Positions 49,601-55,775 of a stretch of 64,000 bases of DNA are shown here, in pieces (the first letter of the stretch is position 1; each line of letters starts with the position of its first letter). Both the position numbers and the translations under genes were made by a program. Below the pieces are notes generated by a model. It saw only the letters and a program-made list of their open reading frames with translations. It made no database searches and was not told the origin of the DNA. The stretch lies in contig CM041292.1 of NCBI GenBank assembly GCA_023052935.1, forward strand, positions 26,928,954 to 26,992,953. The letters are read 5' to 3'. The stretch is from Piezodorus guildinii (lineage: Eukaryota; Arthropoda; Insecta; Hemiptera; Pentatomidae).

Positions 49601-51741
49601 GAATAATAATTTTTAATAATTTTATCTTATTTATAATCATAAGCCGAGACATGTATAGAAAAGTCGACTTGAGGCAAGAATTCTAGCTTCGATTTATTGC
49701 CTGTAGAGATAAAAGTGGAAACCTCCTCAATAACACAGAAGATGTTATTAGAAGATGGACTGAACTCTTCAGTGAACTCACAGCTAGGAATAAAGATAAT
49801 TGTGCTGGAGAAAGAAAAGCGGTTCAGGTGGAAGAAGAGCTAGCAGATGAAAGGGAAGAACTGCTCCCTTCCTATGACGAGGTACGCGAGGCAATAGAGA
49901 AGCAAAACAATAATAAGTCGGAAGGAACGGATGGTCTTCCAAGAGAACTTTTTAAGAGCGCAGGACAGGACTTTGTGAAGGAATCAACACATCTCATGGA
50001 GCGGATTTGGACAGAGGAGGAAATGCCTGAAGACTGGAATAATGGAATGGTCTGCCTAATACAAAAGAAAGGTGATCCGTGTATCTGTAAAAACTACAGA
50101 GGCATTTCTCTGCTAAATACAGCATACAAAATATTGTCCAATATTATAATCGCCCGACTGTTTCCGTATGCAGAAATGATTATATAGGACTAACAATGTG
50201 GTTTCATGCGAGGTTAATCAACCACTGATCAGATCTTCACGCTAAGACTGGTCCTGGAAAAGACAGAATTTGTAATTAGTACGCACCATTTATTTGTGGA
50301 CTTTGAAGTTGCGTATGACTCCATAAATAGATGAATGCTTTATAAAGCTATGAGAGGAATGAATATACCGCCAAACCTAGTCCATATTGTCAGAGTAGCC
50401 ATCTCCAACACTTAATATCTAATTAGGATACAATCCAACCTGTCAGATCCCATACAAACAAGGAATGGCTAAAGCAGGGAGACGCCTTGGCATGCCAACT
50501 ATTCAACATAGCTCTGGAGAAAGTGATAAGGGATTCTCAAATTCATTAAGGCGGACATATCGTTAATAAAAGTTCAGCTTCTAGCTTGTGCGAATGACAT
50601 AGATGTAGTCAGATCAGAATCGGGCATAAAAGAGGCTTTTAACGCTTTAGAGCGATCCGCTAAAACGATGGGACTCGCCATCAACGAATCCAAGACCAAG
50701 TATATGCTTGCAAGGAGTGAGCTACGTGAACTATGCATTGAGAAACAAGGATACAAATTTGAAAAGTCTGAAAAGGACATCAATTCGTGTACCTTGGGTC
50801 ATTTGTAGATGCCGAAAAGAATTCCTCCAAAGAAATAGAGAAGAGAATTTTAGCTGCTACGAGGGGTATTATGGTATTAATAAACTGTTTAACAGCAAAG
50901 AAATTAATAAAAGGACACGAAGGCTACGCTCTACAAAACCCTTAACAGACCCATTCAGATTTATGACTGTGAATCCTGGGTTTTACGGAAGCAGACGAAC
51001 AAAAGATTACTGTTTTCGAAAGAAGAATACTTGGAAGGATTTATGGGTCTATACGGGAAAATTGTCTTTGGGAGAATGAGACACAATCGAGATCTATATG
51101 AAGAGTATAAGGATGTCCCAGCGGTGAGATTTATACAGATCAGCAAGCTTCGTTTGGTTGAGCACGTTCAAAGGATGGCAGATGGTAGTAACCCACAGAG
51201 AATCATGAGCTGGTGGGTAAAAGGAAGAGAGGAAGACCAGGAATGAGATGGTTAGATTATGTTGGAAAAGGTGCAGTGCGGCTGGGGACGTCAGGCTGGT
51301 GGAGGATGGCCAGGAATAGAGAAGAGTGGGGACGATTTCTTTTGGAGGCCAAGGCCAGAACTGGGCTGTAGTGCCTAGGATATATGTATGTAATCATTTC
51401 GTCATAAGAAAGAAATTAGATTAAGAATGAAAGTCGAATATATGCCATATTTAACGAAGTAGTAGTATTTGATCCAGTTGAGTACATATAAACCACTGTT
51501 AGACCGTGCTTCCCAGTTCGAGCATTACATACTTACCTTAGATTGCCTGTATGAATACAATTTTATCATATACTTGTAGCTAAAATATAATGAAGATAGT
51601 TTGGAGTACAGACCTGGGTGAAGGTGGTCCTGTGCCGCCTGCGGGCGGGAGTGGGGCAGGAGGCGGTAGTGGGGGTGTGCCCTGGGTGCGGCGTGCTCAC
51701 CGGGCTCTCCGTCTTCAGCTTCTTGAAGGCACCTTCGCCGC
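18796..51741 (-). CDS. paired-class homeodomain transcription factor, PROP (prophet of Pit-1)-like
   Basis: Five minus-strand exons join in phase: 51741-51614, 46673-46566, 26311-26135, 24111-24018 and 18902-18796. The first ends [10 protein letters not shown], the second gives [10 protein letters not shown]...EARIQ and the third starts [15 protein letters not shown], making a complete 60-residue homeodomain with Gln50. The intron between residues 46 and 47 is the usual paired-class position. [17 protein letters not shown] and RKQE, and a late DEWY motif, fit PROP better than PRRX, SHOX or OTP. The C terminus is NKSLSALRM...MLQYQT, perhaps a decayed OAR motif. Introns are about 4.9, 20.3, 2.0 and 5.1 kb. 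The protein should act in the nucleus on TAAT-type sites. The start codon is unsettled: ATG 51778 is in frame with the first exon, but an acceptor at 51743-51742 is also possible. Confidence 0.85.
19181..19606 (-). CDS. unidentified 141-codon reading frame in an intron
   Basis: One of the longer frames in the window with no LINE motif, in the intron 18903-24017 on the gene's strand. The C-terminal half is Cys-, Trp- and Arg-rich ([34 protein letters not shown]) and GC-richer than its flanks, while the first half is ordinary AT-rich sequence. No signal peptide or membrane segment is evident. It may be a transposon relic or chance; I do not recognise a family. Confidence 0.25.
   Translation of the reverse strand: MLTWSIIFIYSKKGLVKVLLYISFNRDSLSLRSILLAQNRREKNSFSSFIDFLLPKRKVKSCYKWQGEPCYHRTIGSECIIERNNHSRKNWRKSWFALRDRPSRATSGQTGPVHQCVSWGIKLAFSDGLFCIRCGVKKHCI
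20740..20970 (-). repeat. R930 copy, left piece interrupted by a LINE
   Basis: Reverse-oriented R930 ('tctgattgaaacagtatga' to 'gagcaaacatattttttaaa') stops where jockey-like LINE-B starts; the remaining end resumes at 22040. The gap therefore records an insertion into R930. Confidence 0.65.
20971..22014 (+). mobile_element. jockey-like LINE-B, 5'-truncated
   Basis: The RT begins in the palm ([14 protein letters not shown]) and continues through [20 protein letters not shown] and YSDDTCVLS (catalytic YSDD near 21195). A TGA stop at 21417 precedes [14 protein letters not shown], and a frame change near 21600 precedes [14 protein letters not shown] and [10 protein letters not shown] (to 21870). 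The 3' UTR 'acagttgcaaatgtcaataa' and poly(A) 21988-22014 mark the 3' end. The two breaks abolish coding. A sister copy lies at 33322-33870 (minus). Confidence 0.88.
22040..22160 (-). repeat. R930 copy, right piece
   Basis: 'attttaactagtgaggtaag' and 'gtgtgttgggtacaccagat' match the R930 terminus in reverse orientation, continuing the copy interrupted at 20971. Confidence 0.65.
22330..22520 (-). promoter_or_regulatory. GC-richer intronic island with CTCF-like site
   Basis: About 190 bases stand out from AT-rich flanks, lack repeat copies elsewhere in the window and lie in the homeobox intron 18903-24017. The minus strand at 22497-22484 reads GCACCAGGGGGCGA, 12 of 14 to the classic CTCF core CCASYAGRKGGCRS. 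TTAAGTGG (NK2-type) and GGTAATCATC are nearby. An 86-codon frame on this strand has no recognisable domain. Regulatory function is inference. Confidence 0.35.
22800..23215. other. unclassified AT-rich intron with a short shared repeat
   Basis: 'gtcgtgcaatgaggtgatta' at 22859-22878, followed by 'agccaagatca', resembles 'catgcaagaaggtgattaaa' at 24321-24340, followed by 'ccaaggtcatg'. A small interspersed repeat is likely. No gene is seen. Confidence 0.35.
23228..23365 (-). repeat. SINE-A head fragment
   Basis: 'ttactccctttaaaaaaaat' and 'aggtttgaacctgtgacctt' (B box reversed) match SINE-A; the tail half is missing. Confidence 0.7.
24018..24111 (-). CDS. PROP-like exon: Ser/Met-rich linker
   Basis: Acceptor 'atttcag' is right of 24111 and donor GTATGT left of 24018. 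Starts in phase 0 with [20 protein letters not shown] and ends one base into a Gly codon completed by the last exon. Low-complexity Ser/Met composition is common C-terminal to homeodomains. Confidence 0.82.
25175..25447. repeat. 129-bp-arm palindrome of a transposon terminus
   Basis: Left arm 25175-25303 is the reverse complement of right arm 25316-25447 with one base change near the outer end and a 3-base indel, separated by 12 bases. The right arm read forward is the tail family also at 1575 and 49135. CTGATGA (25342-25348), a GACCC/GGGTC hairpin and GAAA (25367-25370) occur in order. Two copies joined head-to-head, with almost no divergence, imply recent formation. The assembled sequence will be prone to cruciform extrusion. 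Confidence 0.93.
25905..26095. repeat. SINE-like fragments
   Basis: 26095-26015 read on the minus strand gives a tRNA-like head ('gtggcatggtctagtggata') and a B-box-like 'aggttgaatact'. 25925-25985 matches the SINE-C tail in plus orientation. The two pieces appear to come from separate insertions. Confidence 0.5.
26135..26311 (-). CDS. PROP-like exon: homeodomain recognition helix
   Basis: Acceptor 'tttttgcag' is right of 26311 and donor GTAACT left of 26135. In phase 0 at both ends (59 codons). It starts [20 protein letters not shown], giving Gln50 and Asn51 of helix 3, followed by a Pro/Tyr-rich linker ending NTINRYPQ. Confidence 0.95.
27000..27205 (-). repeat. SINE-A copy
   Basis: Matches SINE-A in reverse ('cgatgctacagttggagtaa', 'taattaggatagtgatcttt', 'aaaaaatcctagggccatca'); the head is truncated and diverged. 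Confidence 0.7.
27340..28800. repeat. degenerate ~130-bp repeats interrupted by a LINE
   Basis: Diverged units recur with 'agcaacacc', 'gagctagagcatgtcaaaaa', 'cctaaacg' and 'aaaaaatattaaattt' landmarks at roughly 130-base spacing from 27340 to 27930. The pattern resumes at 28505-28720, so LINE-D (27945-28525) inserted into it. Related pieces occur near 3740-4160 and 4790. Confidence 0.5.
27945..28525 (-). mobile_element. LINE-D fragment, RT palm
   Basis: The minus strand reads [14 protein letters not shown], then [38 protein letters not shown] and [14 protein letters not shown]. The catalytic box is HADD rather than YADD, and FxDF is changed to FVGF, so it is a decayed copy. The 3' end is a short (TAA)n tail at 27945-27960 instead of poly(A). 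A second copy is at 49690-51380 (plus). Confidence 0.8.
29055..29330 (+). mobile_element. LINE-A fragment, split
   Basis: Matches LINE-A from 'atccaggaagaaataaagtc' onward, including the VLYGCETW segment ([15 protein letters not shown] here). A long A run precedes it. The very 3' end of the same family resumes at 30095-30182. Confidence 0.7.
29460..29672 (-). repeat. SINE-E, tRNA-derived
   Basis: The minus-strand head 'ggggtggctgagtaggttag' is A-box-like and 'acaagttctagtctcggtct' is B-box-like. The body is GC-rich ('cctcatacccctagcccgag') and ends in an A-rich tail (plus T run at 29448-29460). It appears to have split LINE-A. Confidence 0.65.
30095..30182 (+). mobile_element. LINE-A 3'-end piece
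   Basis: 'tctgatctcggtggccttgg' and 'agtgtcggcatcctga' align with the last ~80 bases of LINE-A (40321-40400). Probably the other half of the copy at 29055. Confidence 0.65.
30190..31060. repeat. R700 repeat with internal period
   Basis: Repeated 'tttttctctatcttcaaaaa' and 'taactgagttat' motifs recur every ~130-150 bases, ending with 'agctgatatcatgtctagat', 'gaggacggcggacaaacgga' and 'acaaaggtttattattgaaa'. The same ending is at 32460-32720, and pieces lie near 35140 and 54990-55170. No coding sequence. Confidence 0.65.
31380..31660. repeat. A/T low-complexity and (TA)n tract
   Basis: Nearly pure A/T (AAATAA-rich, then (TA)n at 31620-31645). It adjoins the LINE-G fragment's 3' side. Minus-strand frames here are artefacts of composition. 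Confidence 0.85.
31681..32010 (-). pseudogene. LINE-G remnant: C-terminal zinc-binding tail
   Basis: The minus strand reads [20 protein letters not shown], then [20 protein letters not shown], a good [10 protein letters not shown] plus CxxC-H-C tail after RNase H in I-type LINEs, ending FYKLI. It sits between two R700 blocks. Confidence 0.8.
32250..32745. repeat. R700 repeat, second block
   Basis: Same order and orientation as 30700-31060 ('ctatcttcaaaaataactga', 'aacggcggacaaacggattt', 'gattacaaaggttgattatt'), about 80-90 percent similar by eye. Confidence 0.65.
32760..33320. other. unclassified stretch
   Basis: More GC than its flanks in places ('cccgaggggtgccttcgcca'), but no protein motif on either strand and no second copy was recognised. 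Confidence 0.4.
33322..33870 (-). mobile_element. jockey-like LINE-B, 3' fragment
   Basis: The minus strand reads [56 protein letters not shown] and [12 protein letters not shown], matching LINE-B (21417-21870) in order with stops and a shorter spacing. The 3' UTR 'acagttgtaaatttcaataa' and a minus-strand A run end it near 33322. Plus-strand frames here are antisense shadows. Confidence 0.8.
34240..34498 (-). pseudogene. possible LINE RT fragment
   Basis: The minus strand gives [13 protein letters not shown], reminiscent of the PHLDYCxxVW thumb segment of CR1/L2/jockey RTs. Only this short block is recognisable. Confidence 0.3.
34499..34880. mobile_element. MITE-like element with ~55-bp inverted ends
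   Basis: The left end (34499-34556) and right end (34826-34880) are imperfect inverted repeats: 'ttaaattaaggccgcactac' on the left against 'gtagtgcggtcttaatttaa' on the right, then 'aggtgaaaattcgtga' against 'tcacgaattttcacct'. The ~270-bp core has only poly(A) and AT-rich sequence. TTAA-rich outer ends allow, but do not prove, a TTAA target. A relative is at 2430-2910. Confidence 0.75.
35265..35545 (+). repeat. R930 repeat, 3' third
   Basis: Follows the family from 'gtataaagtggctcttctgg' through 'gcccgggagttaccacacac' (with a (CA)n expansion) and 'gcgggactttgttatttgga' to 'ccttactatatatagta'. Confidence 0.75.
35560..36760. other. no recognisable gene
   Basis: AT-rich intron sequence. A 126-codon plus-strand frame at 36108-36488 is Phe/Ser-rich because of T-richness and lacks any motif. 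'gaaaataataaaccaaaacc' near 36486 hints at an R700 edge. Confidence 0.5.
36766..36881 (+). repeat. left arm of ~118-bp inverted repeat around LINE-A
   Basis: 'cacttgcacaatcgttcttt', 'tcagtccattagttggaagg', 'accgtcggtatggaacgacg' and 'agtacccttacaccatcgt' are the reverse complement, in order, of 40543-40662. Differences are scattered. Confidence 0.88.
37504..40432 (+). mobile_element. RTE-like LINE-A, nearly full length but broken
   Basis: An apurinic-type endonuclease begins near 37540 (TIETWNV, stop, then [49 protein letters not shown]). Stops lie at ~37578, 38202 and 38396. The RT opens at 38492: [32 protein letters not shown]; frame lost at ~39205 and regained by 39311 with [34 protein letters not shown] and [12 protein letters not shown] (catalytic YADD ~39662). 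A ~20-base loss near 39988 drops the frame again; the C-terminal piece is 40132-40344. The 3' end is (TTA)n at 40411-40431, as in RTE-type elements. Other copies: 29055, 43026 and 55774. Confidence 0.9.
40543..40662 (-). repeat. right arm of inverted repeat around LINE-A
   Basis: Reverse complement of 36766-36881. Similarity may continue outward to ~40696 ('gtgtgtagagggcct'), which looks like a transposon tip. The arms lie 3.66 kb apart and enclose the whole LINE. Confidence 0.88.
40860..41460 (-). promoter_or_regulatory. GC-rich repeat-free intronic island
   Basis: Clearly the largest GC-rich non-repeat stretch, within the 20-kb homeodomain intron. It holds two CCAAT boxes 'gaccaatgag' (41008, 41039), 'gtgggcgtggcaggg' and 'ccacgcccc' (GC/KLF-type boxes), 'gcgccatgttgcc' (YY1-like) and a 'cctcctccgtagaggagg' dyad (41144-41161). 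No plausible coding frame is conserved to a known family. It reads like an enhancer or alternative promoter; that is inference. Confidence 0.4.
41590..42110 (+). pseudogene. R2-type LINE-F remnant: zinc knuckle and restriction-like endonuclease
   Basis: [20 protein letters not shown]...[10 protein letters not shown] matches the CCHC-type knuckle and R-HN helix before the restriction-like endonuclease of R2/NeSL-type LINEs (third ligand Cys is Phe here). [18 protein letters not shown] (stop) ERNDRE and [10 protein letters not shown] follow across two frames. RT is absent. Its endonuclease type differs from the APE-type LINEs around it. Confidence 0.7.
42332..42450. repeat. perfect 22-bp inverted repeat
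   Basis: 42332-42353 and 42429-42450 are exact reverse complements ('gagaagttagttcagggtgc' core), separated by 75 bases. A minus-strand 77-codon frame (42387-42620) overlaps but shows no motif. Possibly the 3' tail of LINE-F folded back by insertion. Confidence 0.85.
43026..43285 (+). mobile_element. LINE-A 3' end, 5'-truncated copy
   Basis: About 240 bases nearly identical to 40185-40432 ('cggagacttaaatgggcgcg' ... 'tattggacgagtctgtgcag') ending in a (TTA)n-like tail. A stop replaces Arg-Trp where 40304 reads CGATGG. Confidence 0.88.
43286..44160 (-). repeat. R930 repeat, near full length
   Basis: Minus-oriented, from 'agtaaggggaaatattgtga' to 'gtgtgttgagcgcaccagat'. It carries all family blocks in reverse and directly abuts the LINE-A tail at 43285. 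Confidence 0.8.
44560..45330 (+). pseudogene. LINE-G remnant: RNase H domain and zinc-binding tail
   Basis: In shifting frames: [20 protein letters not shown] and [14 protein letters not shown] (RNase H strands with Asp), then [33 protein letters not shown], and a C terminus similar to 31681-32010. Several frameshifts and an A run at ~44850. Confidence 0.75.
45790..46060 (-). repeat. R930 repeat, terminal part
   Basis: Reverse orientation: 'ttttaactacggaggtaagt' and 'gtcgtgtgttgcgcataacc' end the copy at ~46058. Confidence 0.7.
46070..46560. other. unclassified intron segment
   Basis: A G-run at 46108-46117 and mixed-composition sequence ('gtgaaggttagagggttgct', 'ccagagctgtctggcaccgc'). No motif or second copy was recognised. 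Confidence 0.4.
46566..46673 (-). CDS. PROP-like exon: homeodomain helices 1-2
   Basis: Acceptor 'ctttcag' is right of 46673 and donor GTCAGG left of 46566. Exactly 36 codons in phase 0: [20 protein letters not shown], then [17 protein letters not shown]16, F20 and the ELA/EAR helix contacts of homeodomains are all in place. Confidence 0.95.
46839..47700 (-). mobile_element. mariner (DD34D) element, 3'-truncated
   Basis: The minus strand starts with a TIR-like 'ttgggttgtccgaaaagttc' near 47699. The transposase N-terminal half follows in pieces: [26 protein letters not shown], then [20 protein letters not shown] and [19 protein letters not shown] (47030-46839). The region with the second and third aspartates and the other TIR are missing. 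The TIR differs from the 8763 element, so this is another mariner lineage. Confidence 0.88.
47930..48210. promoter_or_regulatory. mixed-composition island, function unknown
   Basis: About 280 bases of non-AT-rich, non-repetitive sequence ('ttggagaaggctcgaaaggg', 'tggtggtcgcggttgtcgag') between the two homeodomain exons. It could be a regulatory element or an unrecognised exon. No splice-consistent coding extension of the PROP-like gene was found in it. Confidence 0.2.
48737..49027 (-). repeat. SINE-A, near full length
   Basis: Reverse complement of the full SINE-A: tail 'tttgtttgtttatttattta', body 'taggatagggatctttaacg', B box 'gggtttgaaccc' at 48963-48974, and head ending 'ctaaccacccagcttgtagg'. 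Confidence 0.88.
49135..49270 (+). repeat. copy of the GATGATG...AAACG repeat tail
   Basis: 'ccctgatgatgacccatcaa' then 'aacgctagcagacaat', 'gtgaaactattttattgttt' and 'ctggactaattccttcctgt' follow 25341-25460 in order. Part of the hairpin and the first bases of GAAACG are lost. Confidence 0.65.
49690..51380 (+). mobile_element. LINE-D, RT region, heavily mutated
   Basis: [35 protein letters not shown] and [15 protein letters not shown] (49828-50187) are RT fingers. Stops then break [27 protein letters not shown] and the SLSP-type region; [11 protein letters not shown] replaces the YADD box. A thumb and C-terminal RWLSF-like end follow to ~51370. Same family as 27945-28525. Confidence 0.82.
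51614..51741 (-). CDS. PROP-like exon: homeodomain N-terminal arm
   Basis: Encodes [18 protein letters not shown], then [15 protein letters not shown], ending in phase 0 at donor GTCTGT (51613-51608). GC-rich codons contrast with the AT-rich flanks. The upstream border is ambiguous: AG at 51743-51742 would be an acceptor, or translation could start at ATG 51778 in the same frame. Confidence 0.82.
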
Positions 51742-52071
51742 CTAAACAGGCGTAATGTGGAGTAAACAACGTCACCATACATATAATATATAATATATAA
51801 TACTAAGCTGAAGAACATGAAATGAAAATAAATTTTATCCTACAATAAAGGGGAGAAAAAATCTGTTAGTGCTTCACTTACCTCCGTTGATAAAGTCAAT
51901 TCAAGAATTTCTAAGTACAGTTCGAGATGAAAATAGGTTAAAGAATTAATTACATTAAATTCCAATAGAAAGATGTATTTCATTAAATAATCTATTATAT
52001 AATTATCTACAAAAATCAGATAGTTCTAACGGCTTTTCATCTCTATTCGTTCTTTTACAAGTTCGTATATA

Positions 52072-52218
52072 AGGGGTACTCACTACGTTTGCTATAGCAT
52101 GCTATTTGTGCTATTGTGCTAAACCCATCAATTTTATACAGGAAATAATTGTAGAAACCCGACGGGTTTAGCAAAATAACACAAATAGCATGCTATAGCA
52201 AACTTAGTGAGTGCCCCT
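52072..52218. mobile_element. 147-bp hairpin MITE
   Basis: Two ~55-bp arms (52072-52126, 52164-52218) are near-perfect inverted repeats, outer tip AGGGGTACTCACTA against TTAGTGAGTGCCCCT, with a ~37-base loop. There is no coding capacity. The flanks do not show an obvious target duplication. Confidence 0.88.
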
Positions 52219-52355
52219 AATCTAACAGTAATATAATATGTACAATAATCAGTAATAAGTTCATACCTACACTTTACATTATCTTTTAAAACTTTGTATA
52301 TAAGATAATATTTTTCTAAAATCTTTAGCTTTCCAAAGGTTACTATTCTATTAAG

Positions 52356-52487
52356 ATCTATATTACTATAGATACTATAGATCTATTATATACTATCTAT
52401 ATTACTATAGATACTATAGATCTATTATATACTATCTATATTACTATAGATACTATAGATCTATTATATACTATCTATATTACTATT
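52356..52487. repeat. 39-bp tandem repeat, ~3.4 copies
   Basis: 'ttactatagatactatagat' starts at 52363, 52402 and 52441 and a broken copy at 52480, all 39 bases apart. The units are almost identical, so the expansion is young. Confidence 0.93.
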
Positions 52488-53854
52488 CCTACGGTCACAA
52501 AACTAAACACTACATTACATCGTTTAACTTATATATTTAGCAGTTTTTTGTTAAACTTAATAAGATGATATGGTTATTTTTTTCGAATGTTTAAAATTAA
52601 AGGTACTTTAGAAGGTAGAAAACTTGAAATATCGAAATTTAAGTTCTTTCAGCCTATTTCAATCAAAACGAAACCTACACAAGATGTTAAAGCGCATTAA
52701 ATTTTACATCGGTATAGCGAGTTTAATCAAAATAGTTAGAGCCGCTTTTGAAAAAATCGTAAAAAAGTGCAAAATGCGGGGTATAAATTAGGTCTTCTGA
52801 TTGGCCGATTTCGATGAAAGAATGACTGTAACATCTAAGGTTTATAGTTTTCTTAAATGTATTAATAAATTCTGAAAATTTCAGTTCCATACGACTTTTC
52901 ATTTTCGTGCTAGACTTATCACACAGAAATTTTTGCAGGGCTTGGTCAGTTGGACTCAAGGGTCAGTAAAAAGTGTATATATGTTGAAAATTGGAATTTG
53001 AAAATTTCCACGATCGCAATACTTTCCCTTACTACATATATATTTCATATTAAAGTAAGTGAACCTAAAAATGTATAGTATATCTTCTTCATATTATTAG
53101 TTTCTATTTTGATTTTGAAAATGGCCAGAATTCGAGTGATTTTCTTAACATATGATTTCAGGAGCGTAGCCACTTAAAATAACTGTAAAACTGAAATTAT
53201 TAGGCAGAGAAATGTTTTAACCTGCTGTTTTATTCATGTAACGTGGAAATGAATGATGCAAGATTGGTTTTCGAGTGACTCCAAAAATGTTCTCTGTAAT
53301 AGAAACGAAATTAAAAATATCTTTCATACAGGCGAGGAGTTATCATTAGTCGGCTATGAATAAGGTACACGCGACTGACCTATGGCTACCTTATCGAGAA
53401 GAACACAACTCCGAACTGTGAAAACTTTATCACAACTATTTTCAGTGAGAAAATATTTTTTTTAAAACCCAACAAGAATCGGTGATAACATCATAACAAT
53501 TAGGAAAGCAATTGTGTTTCTAAATAGATTTAATTTGTTTTAAAAAATCTAGCGCACTGCAAACATAAAGTAAAAAACAAAACAAAAAAAATGTAAATAG
53601 ATTGAAAAGGGCAATTAAATTGTGTGTTCACCCCAGAAGTCGTGTGTCCATAATTTAAATAAGCTTTTATTTTTTAGCGATGTTAACCATAATGTCTGAG
53701 TTCCGGAAGAATTTTTTTCACAAAAAAGTTTAACAATAGAAGAACTTATTAGAATTGAACAGTAAAAATTCCTGCATTAATAATGTATTCTAAAATTGCA
53801 TGGACTTGTAGAGACAGGCTGGTAAAAGAGTTCAGTTACTGCAGATTAAATAAG

Positions 53855-54140
53855 TTTGTTTATTGTTTATTTATTTAACGTCCCTTTATGCTGCTGTGGC
53901 TAATCGGACGATGCTACAGTGGGAGTCCTAAATCTTGCCTATCCAGGTTTAATTAGGATAGGGATCTTTAACGAATACCTGACATCGCACAGGCTAGGGA
54001 TCACGTCCCCTCCGAAAGACTTTTTTAACAACCCTAACTAAGGCTATTTTACTCCCATTAAAATATTCTAGGTTCACCTGCGGGATTGAACCCTGGACCT
54101 TAGGCATAGGAGGCTGTTACGCTAACCACCATGCTACAGG
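53855..54140 (-). repeat. SINE-A, near full length
   Basis: Same order as 48737-49027 in reverse; B box region 'gggattgaaccctgg' at ~54083. A short alteration ('cttttttaacaaccctaact') interrupts the body. Confidence 0.85.
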
Positions 54141-54149
54141 TAACCTCTT

Positions 54150-55330
54150 ATGTAAATAAAATAATATCTTAGAGTATGCAATATGTCTTTAGAAAAGAAG
54201 CACATGAAAGAAGCAAAGAAGGCACTCCGGGATTTTTTTGGAAAGTTGAAATTAGATATTTTATATTATTCTAAGGAAAATAGTAAGTATCTGTTTTTAA
54301 TTTTGCGATGTTGGTTAATCGGGTCTCAGAAGGAGAGTTTTCCAATTTTTTTAAGAAAGTCAAAAATATAGAAAAAAATCTGAAGTAAAAAGGGTGCCGA
54401 GTGACCAAAAAATTTCGAATATTTAGGGAGCTGCAAACAGAAAATGATCAGGAACCTCTGGATTGACCCGTATACTACATTTTGCTTGGCATTACTACCC
54501 AGGTGCTAAGTCAAAGACGGCCTCAGCTTGATCTCCAGCCTCCCCTGGGGATATCATCTGGCTCCCTTCGAACAAGCAGACCAGCCCAGCGAAGCTCTGA
54601 CATCGGATTACAGTTTAAAGAGATAAAATATATAGAGTTTGCTTCATTAATAAATTGGAAATTCATTCTATAAGGGAGAAAATAAGCTCATAGGGCAAGT
54701 GATGGAGTAAAAAAAAAAGAAGTAGTTTGAGGCACCTCTTCACTGCATCCGGTGATGTGAGGGTTGTACATCGCTGCGTGAGGCCGACCGCATAGTGATG
54801 CTCCATGCATGAAGGGATTCGACGGATACTTCAAGCAAAGAATAACCCCGCATAGTGGCGCAACAAAAATCAGATTACAACTAATTAGTATTCCGTCAAC
54901 ACTGTCCTTAAGAGCTCTTTTTCTCTCTCCCCCCCATAAAATGTATTTCCAGTTCCATTGGGGAGCAAATGCAATATTTTGGTTCATTATATTCTAACAT
55001 AACCTTTGTAATCGAAAAAGAGACCTTCCCCACCTATCAAAATTTGAGAGCTTACGTTTTAATATACGTAGGGCCTGAATAATGTATAAAAAGAAATCCG
55101 TCTGTCGCGGCTTTTTTTCCTAAAAAATTGGACTAGAAGAAAAAAAAAAAATGATATCTTGCAGTATATGATAATACAATACAACTATATCTCACGCATT
55201 ATCATCTAGCTCTCCTCTCCCTATGTAACGAGACCTTAATTTAAAAAAGGAGTAATCTTGAAGCACCAAGCTACCAAAAAAAGATGAGAGCAACAATTCT
55301 TACAGGTTTTAGAAGCTAGTACTAAAATTT
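54150..55330. other. unclassified intergenic/upstream stretch with R700 pieces
   Basis: Frames of 60-99 codons (54183-54371, 54482-54673, 54688-54987) show no motif. 54985-55175 carries R700-like 'acctttgtaatcgaaaaaga' and 'gagcttacgttttaatatac'. 55225-55325 resembles the flank of the 34.5-kb MITE ('ccttaatttaaaaaaggagt'). Confidence 0.4.
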
Positions 55331-55429
55331 GTTCATCTGCGCCTTGCTTTTTTTCACAATTGAAGGGTTTCATAATTTACTATAGGCTTTACGTTTCCTC
55401 ATTATTAAATGTCCTTGCGGGAGGAAATC

Positions 55430-55530
55430 AAGTTATTATTACTAATTTTTGTATATTTTGTTCTAAAGGACATGTCCCAGAATAATAAAGAACTTATTTA
55501 TTATTATTATTTATTTATTATTATTAAAAT
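55430..55530 (+). mobile_element. LINE-E 3' UTR and tail
   Basis: 'tttttgtatattttgttcta', 'ggacatgtcccagaataata' and 'aagaacttatttattattat' match, in reverse, 58130-58200 where the coding end is also visible. The tail is (TTATT/ATT)n. Confidence 0.7.
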
Positions 55531-55534
55531 AATC

Positions 55535-55775
55535 AGATTTATCGGTTTTTCATCACCCTTTATTAAGTTTTACAATTTTGTTCATTAGATAATATTTATT
55601 CTAAAACCTTTAGCTTTCCAACGGTATATTATACGTGTATATTACTGCTCTTATGTTCAGAATAAAAAAATTGCATTAAAAAAATATTTTTTCAGTTTTC
55701 TCCTTTAGTTATTGATATTGAATTCGTTCAACTTATATATTTATGTGTTTTTCATCGGTGATAACAAGCAAATAC
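55535..55775 (+). repeat. R930 piece; left arm of inverted duplication
   Basis: About 240 bases agree at roughly 97 percent (by eye) with the reverse complement of 57875-58115, including the junction with the LINE-E tail. Confidence 0.8.

Larger units (their letters stand above)
51865..53075 (+). repeat. R930 repeat enlarged by nested insertions
   Basis: R930 landmarks run from 'cttcacttacctccgttgat' to 'cccttactacatatatattt'. It contains the hairpin MITE (52072-52218) and the 39-bp tandem repeat (52356-52487), which explains its ~1.2-kb length. Confidence 0.75.
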
